Assembly: GCA_022747635.1 (NCBI GenBank)
Contig: JAKTNV010000001.1
Location: 20,961,572 to 21,025,571, forward strand
DNA length: 64,000 bases
Source of the DNA: Hetaerina americana
Lineage: Eukaryota; Arthropoda; Insecta; Odonata; Calopterygidae
Direction of reading: 5' to 3'
The translations under genes were made by a program, and so were the position numbers. Of this stretch, positions 23,201-31,530 are shown one piece after another; within the stretch, counting starts at the first letter, position 1, and each line of letters begins with the position of its first letter. The notes under the pieces were generated by a model that did not search any database, had not been told where the DNA came from, and saw only the letters and a program-made list of their open reading frames with translations.

Positions 23201-23286
23201 CGGCTAAAGGGAAGGGTGCCGCAGGGGGGAGGGGAAGGGGTGCCCAGCGAGGAGGCTTTTCCAGAGGGAGGGGTCGTAGTCGTTAA
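14148..23286 (+). CDS. METTL14: METTL14, N6-adenosine methyltransferase non-catalytic subunit (7 coding exons)
   Basis: Joined exons 14148-14210, 14287-14466, 14550-14693, 15565-15738, 18274-18483, 19660-19832 and 23031-23286 give 399 codons plus stop with no interruption. METTL14 pairs with METTL3 in the nucleus to place m6A on mRNA; METTL14 binds and positions RNA but does not catalyse. The MT-A70-type fold spans about residues 155-360. EPPL at 165-168 stands where catalytic relatives have DPPW, the known mark of the inactive subunit. Strongly conserved blocks include [45 protein letters not shown] and [19 protein letters not shown]. The C-terminus ends in a Gly/Arg-rich RGG-type tail that binds RNA in the human protein. 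Human METTL14 has 456 residues; the shorter N-terminal linker and RGG tail explain the difference. All introns are GT-AG; introns 1-5 are phase 0 and intron 6 is phase 2. Confidence 0.97.
14287..14466 (+). CDS. METTL14: METTL14 coding exon 2
   Basis: 60 codons after acceptor TTACAG; the variable acidic linker ends in the conserved YTDSSTFLK, just before the conserved core. Donor GTATGT at 14467, phase 0. Confidence 0.95.
14550..14693 (+). CDS. METTL14: METTL14 coding exon 3
   Basis: 48 codons, almost identical to vertebrate METTL14: [15 protein letters not shown] through the [14 protein letters not shown] end. Acceptor CTTTAG, donor GTATGA, phase 0. Confidence 0.97.
15565..15738 (+). CDS. 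METTL14: METTL14 coding exon 4 (EPPL motif)
   Basis: 58 codons. Contains [13 protein letters not shown]; the EPPL box replaces the catalytic DPPW of METTL3. Acceptor TGCAG, donor GTATTT at 15739, phase 0. Confidence 0.97.
15900..17260 (-). mobile_element. possible decayed LINE in METTL14 intron 4
   Basis: Between about 16480 and 17160, minus-strand frames give scattered retrotransposon-like pieces, including a WKQLPGSLF end that resembles the LPxEV-type C-terminus of CR1/jockey LINEs, and many Lys-rich blocks. Too decayed for a firm family. The rest of 15900-16480 shows nothing recognisable. Confidence 0.3.
17405..17575 (+). mobile_element. tRNA-like SINE head (family D, tentative)
   Basis: GGTTACTCAGGTGGGTAACG resembles a tRNA D-arm/A box and GGTTTGGATCCCAAG, some 30 bp downstream, a B box. 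A similar arrangement with the same GGTGGGTAACG core is at 51568-51625. The tail is not defined. Confidence 0.4.
17655..17775. mobile_element. SINE family B, rearranged copy
   Basis: Minus-orientation T-arm half (AAAATCATTCGCCTTGACC, then GATCCGAATCC) joined directly to a plus-orientation tail (TTGCATTGAAATTCACATTAG ... ACTGTTTCTTTGGAAT). The two halves point in opposite directions, as at 44875-44985 but with the centre collapsed. Confidence 0.6.
18274..18483 (+). CDS. METTL14: METTL14 coding exon 5
   Basis: 70 codons with the most conserved core: [40 protein letters not shown] and AVFQRTK. Acceptor TTTACAG, donor GTTAGA at 18484, phase 0. It follows a 2.5-kb intron. Confidence 0.97.
18484..19659. 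other. METTL14 intron 5
   Basis: AT-rich intron; no gene or repeat recognised. Confidence 0.6.
19660..19832 (+). CDS. METTL14: METTL14 coding exon 6
   Basis: 57 codons plus two bases: [30 protein letters not shown] and [17 protein letters not shown]. The last codon (CG|G, Arg) is split across intron 6, phase 2. Acceptor TTTGCAG, donor GTAAGT at 19833. Confidence 0.97.
19985..20330 (-). mobile_element. RTE-like LINE 3' fragment (family R) in METTL14 intron 6
   Basis: The reverse complement matches the 56260-56600 copy in order: GGGGATTTTGAG..., GTTGAGAGAAATC, AGGATGTTGAAGACTGAGAT and the GGCAAG-type end. Stops and indels interrupt every frame. Confidence 0.65.
20545..20865 (-). mobile_element. 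SINE family A, copy 3 (inverted), METTL14 intron 6
   Basis: Minus-strand family A: a head with B box at the AATCGAACCC complement (20803-20812), then the CACACAGCTTGTGTG segment, GATCTGGTTCCTGAAAA, the CCCTGTGCC block and a distal CACCCACC/GGTTGGTTTGATGGGTG end. This copy is longer than others and preserves the 3' end. Confidence 0.7.
20870..22560. other. METTL14 intron 6, unassigned part
   Basis: No gene recognised. Frames of 64-110 codons here have no domain signal. A tRNA-like scrap (CTGGTAGCTCAGCTAGGG near 22208) lacks a B box. Confidence 0.5.
22564..22874. repeat. 147-bp palindrome of two head-to-head tRNA-bearing SINE B units
   Basis: Left arm 22564-22710 and right arm 22727-22874 are inverted copies with few mismatches around a 16-nt spacer. 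Each arm contains a full tRNA-like module with A box (TAGCTTAAGTGG in the right arm) and a perfect B box (GGTTCGAATCC). A transcript of METTL14 intron 6 would fold here into a long duplex. Confidence 0.9.
22767..22930 (+). mobile_element. SINE family B, best copy, with cloverleaf-capable tRNA module
   Basis: From GCCTCGATAGC (about 22769) the module can fold as a tRNA: a 7-bp acceptor with one mismatch, a D arm, a 5-bp anticodon stem CTCGA/TTGAG with a 7-nt loop CCTGATA, and a T arm CTGGG/CCCAG around TTCGAAT. The anticodon position would read TGA, but base 33 is C, not T, and there is no long variable arm as in a serine tRNA. The tail runs AATGATTTTTAATC, then TTGCATTGAAATGCAC, then CTCCCGCAGTTTCTTTGG. 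It is better called a tRNA-derived repeat than a working tRNA gene. Confidence 0.75.
23031..23286 (+). CDS. METTL14: METTL14 coding exon 7 and stop
   Basis: Completes the split Arg, then [50 protein letters not shown], and an RGG-like tail with three GRGR-type blocks, ending at TAA 23284-23286. Acceptor TTCCGTAG. Confidence 0.96.
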
Positions 23287-26200
23287 AGTCTCCTTTGTCT
23301 TCACCTGACCCACCCTTTAGGGTAGAAACAAGAAAGATGCTTTCAGTGTATTGTTAATGAGTGTTACACAATGTTGTGTACTTATTTGTTATATGTACTT
23401 GAGTCATCGCCATTCATTATGGAAACAATCTTGACATTTCAAAATATCCATTTAACAATGGAATGCATTACATGAATGTGAAAACGATGTATTTGTTCGT
23501 TTTGAATACACATATGGCTTCATTCACTGGCTTGACGATTGTCACCTTAGTTTAACCGTGTTTCCTTATTCTGTACCAAATTATGCAGTTGTTTATAATG
23601 CTAATCAAGAACTTTCATCAATGATATCCCCTATGATGCATTTTCATCCCTTGGTAGAAATGATTTCTCCTTTTTTATGTAAAAAAAGAACATTTTTCAT
23701 ACATGATAAACTAGTGTTCTATGTTGGGTGGGAGGAATATAGCCAAAAAATCTGTTTGTTTCATTCAAAAGTAAAAAATCCCAGTACGGAAGTGTCCTTA
23801 TTGGCATTTTGACCTTTGGGAGTGCTAAATGCTTTCAGAATGGGCCCTTTTTTTTAGATTCTGAATCTGCCCAGACTTCTCAACATATTTTATGCTTGAG
23901 TGCATATTTCAAACTTTGGGGCAATATGTATGTGGACAATTATATTTGGTGGTTTAATGAAATAAGTATGCCTGTAAAAAATTAATGATTTTCCTTGGCT
24001 GTGGAGTCGTACTTTACAATAATTAACCTTGTTAGAACTAAATTGATTTTTTTGTATGTTTGTGGAACTAAATGCGAATATATAAAATAACTTAAATGCA
24101 TTAAAACTCTTAGTTTATTTTTTTTAATATTTGTTGGTGGGAATATATTTAGTACAGGTGTCCATTGCGAACCGTGGTCCTTGCCCAGATTTGAGGTGCT
24201 GGTTCTGCTGCAGGTACTGGTCGATCAACTATAGTGTATCTCCCATATTTATACATGGTTTCAGCGAAGAAAATGTCAATAGAAACTTTTTGTGTCAAAA
24301 CTGCTTCACTTTTTGGATTTTATGTCACTGAAATAGATCATTTTTTATTTTAAACTCCATAGTTTCTTTGAATATTAATATACCTTTATTTTGGCCTATT
24401 GAGGAACATTATAACAGAGAGTATGGGAAGAATTTTTTGTTATATTTTTACGTTATTCTGAGATGAAGCATATCCACGAAATGCATTTTTGGCTGAATAA
24501 ATTGTACATTCCTTAAGATGATTGGCTCTAGACGAACTGGCAGCTGAGTCTCTTAAAAAGTGCTTCCATTCTCCTATTCTGGTGGTTGAGTGTACCCTGT
24601 ATCTAGATAGTTGCTTGAAAGTCATATGTTGAAAGCTCTGGCATTTCATCGAAGGAAATTTCATAGAACCATAGAAGGAAAATAGACATGTATTTCACTG
24701 AATTTAACCCAAATGACTTATTTATTTACTGATTTTAAACTTGTGACTGTGAATTAATTTTCTAATATTTGCAATTCATTATTCAATTAGGCAGTAAGTA
24801 ATTTTGGTCGGGATACAATGGAAGGGTATTAATATTCATGTCAGTCTTAATAATGTGTAAATTATGTCACATTGGAAATAAGATTTATAGCAGACATAGT
24901 TATTTTTAGTCCTCTATCTAAATGTATTATTCACTATACATTTCCAATGACAACATAAACACACTTTTATCAGAGACGTTATCTTAATGTTTGGGATGTA
25001 TTCCTCATAAATCAGTTGCATTACAAGAACTGAGATTATCGTTTTCCAGATGGGTTTTGAAAAACTCCATACTAAATGAAGAAATAAGACTTTTAGAAGA
25101 AAACTGAATTTTCATTAGAGAAATACATTAAAAGACTTGTTCCGCCATATATTCATCCAAATGATTCCTCCATTGTATTGCAGGAAGGTCTTCACTCTCA
25201 TTGCAGTGATTTTGCATAATATTAGACCCACTCTAGCATTTCCATTCATGGAGCAAGTGATGAAGAATCTTGAAGCTTCCACCACAATGATAAATTTCTT
25301 TGGGTCACATAATGTTTTGTCCAATCTAATCACACTTTAATAATTTATCCACTTAAATGGTAATGTACCCATAAATACATGTAAACAATGTATTGGTATG
25401 ATCACATAAGTTTAATGTAAGGCATGTTTTTCTTCTTGAAAAATTAGATTGAAATTTTTTCAACAAAGATCTATGGGGTGTATGAGTCACCATGCACCTT
25501 TCCAACCCCCTCAAGCCATTACTGATTTTATTACTTCATCTAGGACCATTAAATCTGAATTCTTTTTTTCATTTGCTTTAATGCACCCAAGGCATGAGTA
25601 TTGCATGCACGGGCACATAATAAGCAGCAGTGCTCTCTTGAATTTATACTATGGTGCATTCTAAACACATACTTCTATGGTGGTCTTAACTTATAGCCAC
25701 TTAAATATTTGAAATGAAAAAAAGAGCAGCACTGATTATTCCTGGGATCAAATTTCACTCATTTACAACTACTTCGTATAATATACGTTTAGATATTATT
25801 ACCATTTCTGTGAATTAAAAAATAACATGTAGAATTTACTAGTCAATTTATATTAACACTTTATCAGAACACGAAATTTACTTCCGTTGTGATCTGAGCT
25901 CACAAATATAGTATAACTATACCCAATGAAATGAGTCTCAGGCAGTACAACAAATGACCAGCAAACGTTAAATATACTAACGGCATTAATAGCTTTGTAT
26001 TAAGCATGAAAGAAAAATTTAATGAATGTAATGTATCATTATATAAGTGAATTTAATAATTCTTTGTGATTAAACTTTAATATGACTGAACTGATCTACG
26101 CTCCTTCTTCGTCATCAAATATTTTTCTATTTGTGTATGCATGTATCAATTTGACGTATCTTTTTCATGTAATTTTACCAAGTACTATAGACCTTAGGCA
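23287..26200. other. METTL14 3' UTR and downstream intergenic DNA
   Basis: The 3' UTR starts here; its end cannot be fixed. Frames of 66-84 codons have no recognisable motifs, and no repeat families were recognised. Confidence 0.5.
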
Positions 26201-26244
26201 AATTAATATTATTATTACTGTTAATACCGTTCAAACATAGTTCC

Positions 26245-26508
26245 ACATTCAGTCGTTGGCTGCGCGGGGATCGAAAAACTTCATGAAAGTGTGGAGGCAG
26301 TGACATCTCTTGTCCAACGGCGAAACTAGTCCAAAGTCTAGATGTTTCGGAAGGCGCGAGATTCTCACCACTTGCCCTTAGGTACTCGTCGACGGAGATA
26401 CGACCAAAATCCTTTAGGAAATTCACGCGCTTCTCTCTCTGTCTCTACCAAAGCGGCTCTCTTACTCCCCGAGTTCCCTGCTGTGATTGGGAGCGACGAT
26501 CAACAATA
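26245..26508 (+). promoter_or_regulatory. probable promoter/5' UTR of the SDR gene
   Basis: Base composition rises from AT-rich to near-balanced from about 26240. A TCAGTC element at 26249-26254 fits the arthropod initiator (TCAGT). CAATAATG is the start context at 26509. No TATA box seen. Inference from composition and motif only. Confidence 0.35.
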
Positions 26509-26713
26509 ATGAATCGTCTCCAAATTTTTCTTTTCTACGCGTTCGCTTTCTTGGCGACGATCTATTCCCTCAAGTCGTCATCATCCATGCTGGCCAACGC
26601 TAGCCTCTGCTTACTCTCCGCCTTCATCGCTGACTGCATCGTGAAGACCGTGGTCCACGCCTTGCCTAGGAAACCACTCCCGGACCTCGACAAAAAGGCC
26701 GTGCTGGTTACCG
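26509..26713 (+). CDS. short-chain dehydrogenase/reductase, first coding exon (partial gene)
   Basis: The 68 codons plus one base start with a membrane-anchor region (hydrophobic stretches at residues 5-20 and 28-50), then PRKPLPDLDKKAVLVTG. The last six residues are the first strand and the beginning of the glycine-rich NAD(P)-binding turn of a Rossmann fold, as in the membrane-bound 17-beta-HSD/BDH/RDH-like SDRs of insects. A donor (G|GTAGGT at 26714) ends the exon in the middle of the Gly codon; an alternative GT four bases downstream is possible. The TGxxxGxG remainder, the NNAG and YxxxK motifs should lie in later exons, which I do not find in the window, so the gene probably continues past 64000 or its exons are too short to see. 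The substrate cannot be inferred. Confidence 0.7.
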
Positions 26714-27095
26714 GTAGGTAAAAAACATTTTTACATGTGTACTGACGGGTGAACATTCCTTTGTCAATGCAGTGCGAACCACTTCCACTGACGGAAAGTA
26801 CGCGGTGCGGTGATGCTCGATTAACTACAGTGGGGAGATAAGTTTTCGTCAACTTCCCTCGACGTTGGAAACTGGGGGATATTCTCCACGGACGTAGACA
26901 AGATGTAACAAAACGCGAACTCTTTTATTTGCTAAAACTGAGGGTATACTGATATAAGAAACTGCAGCTAAAAAGAGGAATTAAAACGAAGCATTTAGGC
27001 AATGTGTACGTTTATTTAAGGCAATGTGTAAGTGTGTTTGTGTTCGCTAGTGCTATCTTGATGTGTGTGTGTGTGTATCAACATGGACACAATGA
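26714..27095. other. SDR first-intron sequence
   Basis: No gene or repeat; a short GT run near 27062. Confidence 0.4.
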
Positions 27096-27316
27096 TCAAC
27101 CCTGAGGTAGGTTTGTTAGGTTATAGTAGAGTTCACCTAGTACTAAGCCCGAACGCGTATGAAATTCACACATAAGGGTTCCTTTCCCTGTGCCGGTTAT
27201 GGTTTTCCAGGAAGACCTGGTACCCGAAAATTCACAGAGATTGGGTGGAGCTGCTGGTGCCCAGAGTGCCTCGCCCGGGAATCGAACCCGTGATCCTCCG
27301 GTCAGCAGTCTAAGTC
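27096..27316 (-). mobile_element. SINE family A, copy 4 (inverted)
   Basis: A well-preserved minus-strand copy: B box at the GGAATCGAACCCG complement, then GTGCCCAGAG, GGTACCCGAAAATTCACAGAG, a CCTGTGCCGGTTATGG block, and the 3' end near the GATCAACCCTGAGG. A (TA)n tract begins directly at the head end (27317). Confidence 0.8.
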
Positions 27317-27340
27317 TATATATATATATATTTCCACATA
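27317..27340. repeat. (TA)n microsatellite
   Basis: A short TA run at the head end of the family A copy 27096-27316. Confidence 0.9.
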
Positions 27341-27386
27341 CACATATATATATAAACATATACATATATTTCTGTATACATAAACA

Positions 27387-27389
27387 TAT

Positions 27390-27481
<92 letters not shown>
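27387..27481. repeat. (TA)n microsatellite
   Basis: About 95 bp of TA with one shift of register near 27402. Frames through it are artefacts. Confidence 0.97.
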
Positions 27482-27484
<3 letters not shown>

Positions 27485-28045
27485 TTGAAAAACATCAGCC
27501 CGGCCCCTGCCTTTCTGGGCGATTCACTTCACTCCCTGGTTTCAAAATAAAGGATGGGCGTCAGTTGGATTGAGAGCTACCTACCCGTATGATACTCAAC
27601 ACTAAAGACTAAAATAAAGTGCTTTCTTCTCGCACTGTTTTGGGATAGGATGCAGCAGAAGGGTACACGAGTATATCAGCGTTATACATTGGCAAGGGAA
27701 GGATTTCGAATGGAAATGGACATACATATTGGACCACCTGAATACCTTAAATCACTGTCTTTCAAACACCGAGCGGTCTGATTTGTAAACACCTTTTTCT
27801 TCGAGGGGGAAGTTTCTGCCTTGCCTCAGGAATACCAGGCGTTAAAAGTTCTTATTTTAATAAAAGTAGACTAATATAAGGGGTATCCAACCCTTTTGGA
27901 ATTTTACGGTCTAATCCCGATTGAAACCACCAAACGCCACATTTCATATAGCAATGACTCATTTTTTAGCTGTTCACACTTACTTAATTTAGTTTAATAA
28001 TTATACATAATTTAGTCCCACTCGAAATGTCTATGATTTTCCTTA
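27482..28045. other. unassigned interval
   Basis: No gene or repeat recognised. Confidence 0.35.
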
Positions 28046-28049
28046 CTTT

Positions 28050-28270
28050 CTCGCTTTCCCAGCATCCATCACCTTCTTCAGTATTCCATTGTCTCTCTCC
28101 TCCATCCGCTTATCCTTGTACATATATTTGTCCTGCCTTCTTCGGATTTCTCTCAGCAGTGGTTTTATCTTCCCCCACCATGCCTAGACCCCAACCATTT
28201 GTTTTCATTTCCCTCGATTATCTGTCGTTCTTTCATTTCCTTCGAGCAGATATTTTGAATGTTTGTTTCC
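28050..28270 (-). mobile_element. RTE-like LINE 3' fragment (family R)
   Basis: Minus-strand match to the family-R order: an AACAAATGG block, the GGTGGGGGAAGATAAAAC block, CTGAGAGAAATCC and the GAGGAGAGAGAC segment. The plus-strand 95-codon frame over it is a shadow. Confidence 0.6.
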
Positions 28271-28797
28271 CACGTTGCTTCACCAAAACTCAAAGTGTGC
28301 GTAGTATTCAATGAGGAAATAAGTAAATGTTTAGGGATTTACAGGTATAAAATATGAAATTTGATGGCATTTTCGTAGCTTTTCTTTTCTGTGACCAAGA
28401 TTCGTTTAATCTGCTGACAATTTTTTTACGTGTTCTCCAATTGTATTGTATGAGTCGCTTGAAATCTTTCGCGGATTGTACATGTATTTTCAGAAAGTTA
28501 AAAGGGAAGAGGCTGTTATAAAAAAATAAGACTGCGTAAGTTTTAATGTTGCAAGTTCCTGCTTCATTTCTGCGTTTGATATTGAAATGATGACGCGAAT
28601 GTACTTTCTTGCTATAAACTGCACAAAAAACCAGGCGATAAACCTGGTCATTTTTTTTCGTCGGAGTGAAAAAAAGTTTTTTTTTTCCCGTTTATTGATA
28701 CGCCTAAATTTGGTTCCCGCATAAGTCTGGAGGAAAAGCCGTCTCTGACGCTATATTTTTCATACATATCCTTTCGCTGATGGATAGCAAGTTCGGG
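28271..28797. other. unassigned interval
   Basis: Nothing recognised. Confidence 0.35.
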
Positions 28798-28799
28798 GG

Positions 28800-29290
28800 T
28801 AATACAAGTTAATTTCAAGGGAAACTTTTTTATTTTTCAATTTAGTCTCCCTGTACACTAATGCACTTGGTCCAGCGATGTTTCAATCTCTTGATCTCAT
28901 CTCGAAAATTAGATTCCTTCAGGCCTGCAAAATACCTGTCCTCTTCGGCTGTTAGTTCTTTGTTTGAAAATAATCTCCGTTCAACGAGGAAAATTCTGAG
29001 CTTGTGAAAGAGATTGAAGACTGATGGAGCCAAATCAGGCGAATAAGGCGGGTGTGGCAACAATTCGTATCTTAGTTCACGTATTTTTGCCATGGCAACT
29101 ACACTTGTGCGTGGGCATGCATTGTCTTGATGAAAGATATCTTTCTTCCCTGTCAAATCTGGCTTTTTTCGTGTATCTCTTGCTGTTGTTGTTCCAGGAG
29201 GTTAGCGTAGTATCGCCCAGTAATTGTTCGACCAATGGGAAGATTATCTATTACGAGATGTTTCGTAAAAGAAATCCCGCCCTGTATATC
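28800..29290 (-). mobile_element. mariner transposon fragment (3' half)
   Basis: Contains the catalytic second and third blocks of a mariner transposase on the minus strand. The N-terminal half is missing and no complete pair of TIRs was found. At its 5' side (29290-29400) the element runs into a GTCGAC/ATCGAT simple repeat. Confidence 0.8.
28842..29270 (-). pseudogene. mariner transposase C-terminal half, frameshifted
   Basis: In one frame LPIGRTITGRYYANLLEQQQ leads in; after a frameshift near 29175 the second frame gives KKPDLTGKKDIFHQDNACPR (with the second catalytic Asp), then HPPYSPDLAPSVFN. The third catalytic position reads V where mariners have D, so the copy is inactive even apart from the frameshift. 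The C-terminus ends RWTKCISVQGD before a stop. The plus-strand frame 29024-29416 is antisense to it. Confidence 0.8.
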
Positions 29291-29400
29291 CACATCAATG
29301 ACCACATCGATTTCAATATTTTAGTCGACGACGACATAAATGTCGATGTCGACATCAATATCGACGTCGACAATAATATCACTATATATATCACTCTATA
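29290..29400. repeat. degenerate GTCGAC/ATCGAT simple repeat
   Basis: About 110 bp built of GAC, GTC, ATC and GAT trinucleotides, including nested palindromes such as GTCGATGTCGACATC (29343-29357) and ATCGACGTCGAC (29361-29372), then ATATATATC units. Confidence 0.8.
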
Positions 29401-29484
29401 TATCGAAGAGAATTAAAATTAGTCTCCACAGGTTGACGGATAAGTTCATATCGACACCCACTCGACTTATCTAAGTTTCGCACA

Positions 29485-29900
29485 GCCCCACGCTTGTTAC
29501 CCTGAGGTAGGTTGTTGCGACACTGGTCTGTTATTGACGGCTCTGCCCGTTGAATGCTGAATGGTTCGCGCCCATCAAGGACAGATCATTTCACTGTCAT
29601 TGGGAGATGTTCCCACTGGGCTGAATCGCTTCAGGGGACTTCTTCTGGCAGATTGGCACGCTTTGAGGCATGAAGGCGCCCAAGGAGCCGTGGGATCGAG
29701 GACTTTTTCCCCAGGTGTCGAAGAAAAAATTTCCAGTTTGCCGAGGAACATTATGCTGGACGATGCGTCGGCTCGGAAACACTTTGAATTTTCCTGCCGT
29801 GCGCGACCTGAATTTCCGACTATGCTTGCCAGGAACGGTGGGTAGGTAACTTGGATTGTGTAAGAGAAGAGAGCCGGTATTGAGACCCCATCCATTCTTC
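29485..29900. other. GC-richer block with overlapping open frames on both strands, unknown
   Basis: Composition is clearly more GC-rich than the neighbours. It is open on the plus strand (29561-29845, 94 codons) and on the minus strand in two frames (29575-29895, 106 codons; 29597-29965, 122 codons). I recognise none of them. The left edge has the GTTACCCTGAGGTAGG segment also seen at the 3' end of a family A SINE (27100-27115), which suggests a repeat origin. It could be an undescribed repeat or an exon-derived fragment. Confidence 0.35.
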
Positions 29901-30029
29901 AATAACAAGACTGATCGCTTCCTTATAATTAAGTGGAAAAAGTGTACATATTTATACACCACCACTTTCGCTCGCCTAGCACTTATTAGTTAAAATAATA
30001 TGAAATATCAACGATACACCGAGGGACAA

Positions 30030-30595
30030 GAGAGGCTAGTCATAGGATACTCAGCTTGAGGGTCCTGACCGAAAACATGATGCACTTAAACAAGCCATTG
30101 TATTTGGCATTCGTGGACTTGGAAAAGGCCTTTGACGACATCGAATGAAACAAAATGTTCGAGATACAAGAGGCGCTTGGAATTGACTACAACGAAAGAA
30201 GAATAGTCCATTATACTTCTACAAAAATCAGATAACAACCATGGAAATCAACAACGGAAAGAAAATAGAAGCTCAAGTAAACAGAGGGGGTTCTTCAAGG
30301 ATGCGGCCTCTCGCCAGCACTTTTATTGGTCCTAGAAAAGGAAATAAAAGAAGCACACGGAAGTAAGAGAATCAAAGGAGTCAAGGTGAAGAAATTAACA
30401 TGTTCCGGTTCGCAGATGACATCGAAGTAGTTGCAGAAACGCGAGAGGACCGAGAAGCAATTCGGAATGCTATGGGACAAGTAATTCGGGAATATAATAT
30501 GATAGTCAAAAAGAAGAAAACTGAAATCCTTGTCTGAAAGAGAGAAGCGGAAGACAGTTGCTACAATTCGAGGAGTAAAAACCAGAGCAAGTGGG
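30030..30595 (+). mobile_element. RTE-like LINE fragment, RT domain
   Basis: Plus strand. Broken reverse transcriptase coding sequence from the start of the palm to just after the FADD box, 5'- and 3'-truncated, directly adjacent to the viral Rep fragment that follows. Probably the same broad family as the C-terminal tails called family R. Confidence 0.75.
30075..30537 (+). pseudogene. LINE reverse transcriptase pseudogene
   Basis: Recognisable RT motifs in changing frames: LAFVDLEKAFD (motif A, with its Asp) near 30100-30135; a GVLQGCGLSPAL-like motif B region near 30285-30320; and FADDIEVVAE (motif C, intact ADD) near 30404-30433. The K-rich KKKTEILV end is followed by a stop at 30535. Stops near 30146, 30234 and elsewhere and at least two frameshifts make it inactive. 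Confidence 0.8.
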
Positions 30596-30599
30596 GGGG

Positions 30600-31075
30600 A
30601 TAATATTTCACATAAGAAGTTGCAATTGTATCTTTACGGGGAGAGTAATTGCGGGAAAACTTCTTATATTGAAAAAATTATTGGTAGTCGAAACATGAAG
30701 TATGTTTATTATCCTGATATGGGTAAGTTTGCTTACCAAGACTTTTCTCCGAGTTATCATCGAGTGGTTTTATTTGAAGAATTTGTTATAAAGTACCATT
30801 GTTCGGGAATGTTGAAGCGCCTTTTGGAGGGAAAGTCATTTAAGGCTCCTGTGGAATGTGGACCTGGTCGTCTAATCGAATTTAAAGGATTGGTAATATT
30901 TGTGTCAAATTTTGATTGTTTTACAGACCAGGCTTTACGTAATCGTGTGAAGTATGTGGAGGCGTCGACTCCGTATTGGCAGGTGGAAAAGGTCTTATTA
31001 CCGAAGATGGATACGTTTTCGTCGTCGGAAAGTGATGAAGAAAAAGTTATTACCTTATCGTGGTCGTCGGTCTAG
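30600..31075 (+). CDS. endogenous viral element: CRESS-DNA-virus-like Rep helicase domain
   Basis: An uninterrupted frame (open from 30530; no ATG until 30695, so the native start is lost) encodes a superfamily-3 helicase domain. Counting from 30530: Walker A GESNCGKT at residues 37-44, Walker B VVLFEEF at 79-85, and motif C FVSN at 124-127, followed by an Arg-containing NRV segment at 138-140. This order and spacing match the C-terminal half of Rep proteins of circovirus-like ssDNA viruses, where it unwinds DNA during rolling-circle replication. The N-terminal HUH nuclease half is absent, so it cannot initiate replication. About the first 23 codons come from the adjoining LINE. The Ser/Glu-rich end stops at TAG 31073-31075. 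A parvovirus-like or other SF3 origin cannot be ruled out. Confidence 0.7.
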
Positions 31076-31315
31076 GCGGCTTTTTCGTTACGGTCGTAGT
31101 GCAAGTTAGCATGGAAAACTTCCTCTATGGAGGGGTTTCATTCGTTGAATGTGTCTAAATGAATGAGTTATTTATTTTTTTAAATCAATTACTCAGTAAG
31201 ACAATAATTCCGTGCAGCCCAAACCATTTAGGTGAACAATCACAGAACTCTTTTCAAGTGATGACTCCTTCCTTGACTGCGTCTTTTTCACCATTTTGCA
31301 TATGAGGGTTGAGCT
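31076..31315. other. sequence downstream of the viral Rep fragment
   Basis: The first 60 bp have an RRLFRYGRS-like reading in another frame, which might be more virus-derived DNA; beyond that nothing is recognised. Confidence 0.3.
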
Positions 31316-31319
31316 CACC

Positions 31320-31530
31320 TTGCAGTAAGCCATACACACTGCGTGAAATTTACTCATTTAGAGGGTAATAAGGGAAGCCGGTTTCATATTCCCTGGACCA
31401 ACTGTGGTTTCCTTGGAATCTCTGATATTAGAAAGATCACACAGTTCGAGTTCAACTAAGAGTGTCCAGAGGCATCACTCGAAATCGAAGCCCAGTCGTC
31501 CCGCGCTCCACCCACTGGACCACCTCGTAA
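31320..31530 (-). mobile_element. SINE family A, copy 5 (inverted)
   Basis: Minus strand: tRNA-like head near 31480-31530 with a decayed B box (AAATCGAAGCCC complement), then GTGTCCAGAGG, GATCACACAGTTCGAG, the CCTTGGAATC segment and the TTCCCTGGACC block. Confidence 0.65.

Noticed and set aside
29024..29416. 130-codon plus-strand frame
   Set aside because: It is antisense to the mariner transposase remnant and then runs into simple repeat.
30530..30600. The start of the viral Rep frame at 30530
   Set aside because: These first codons are LINE-derived sequence read in another frame and open with TTG; they are not part of the viral protein.
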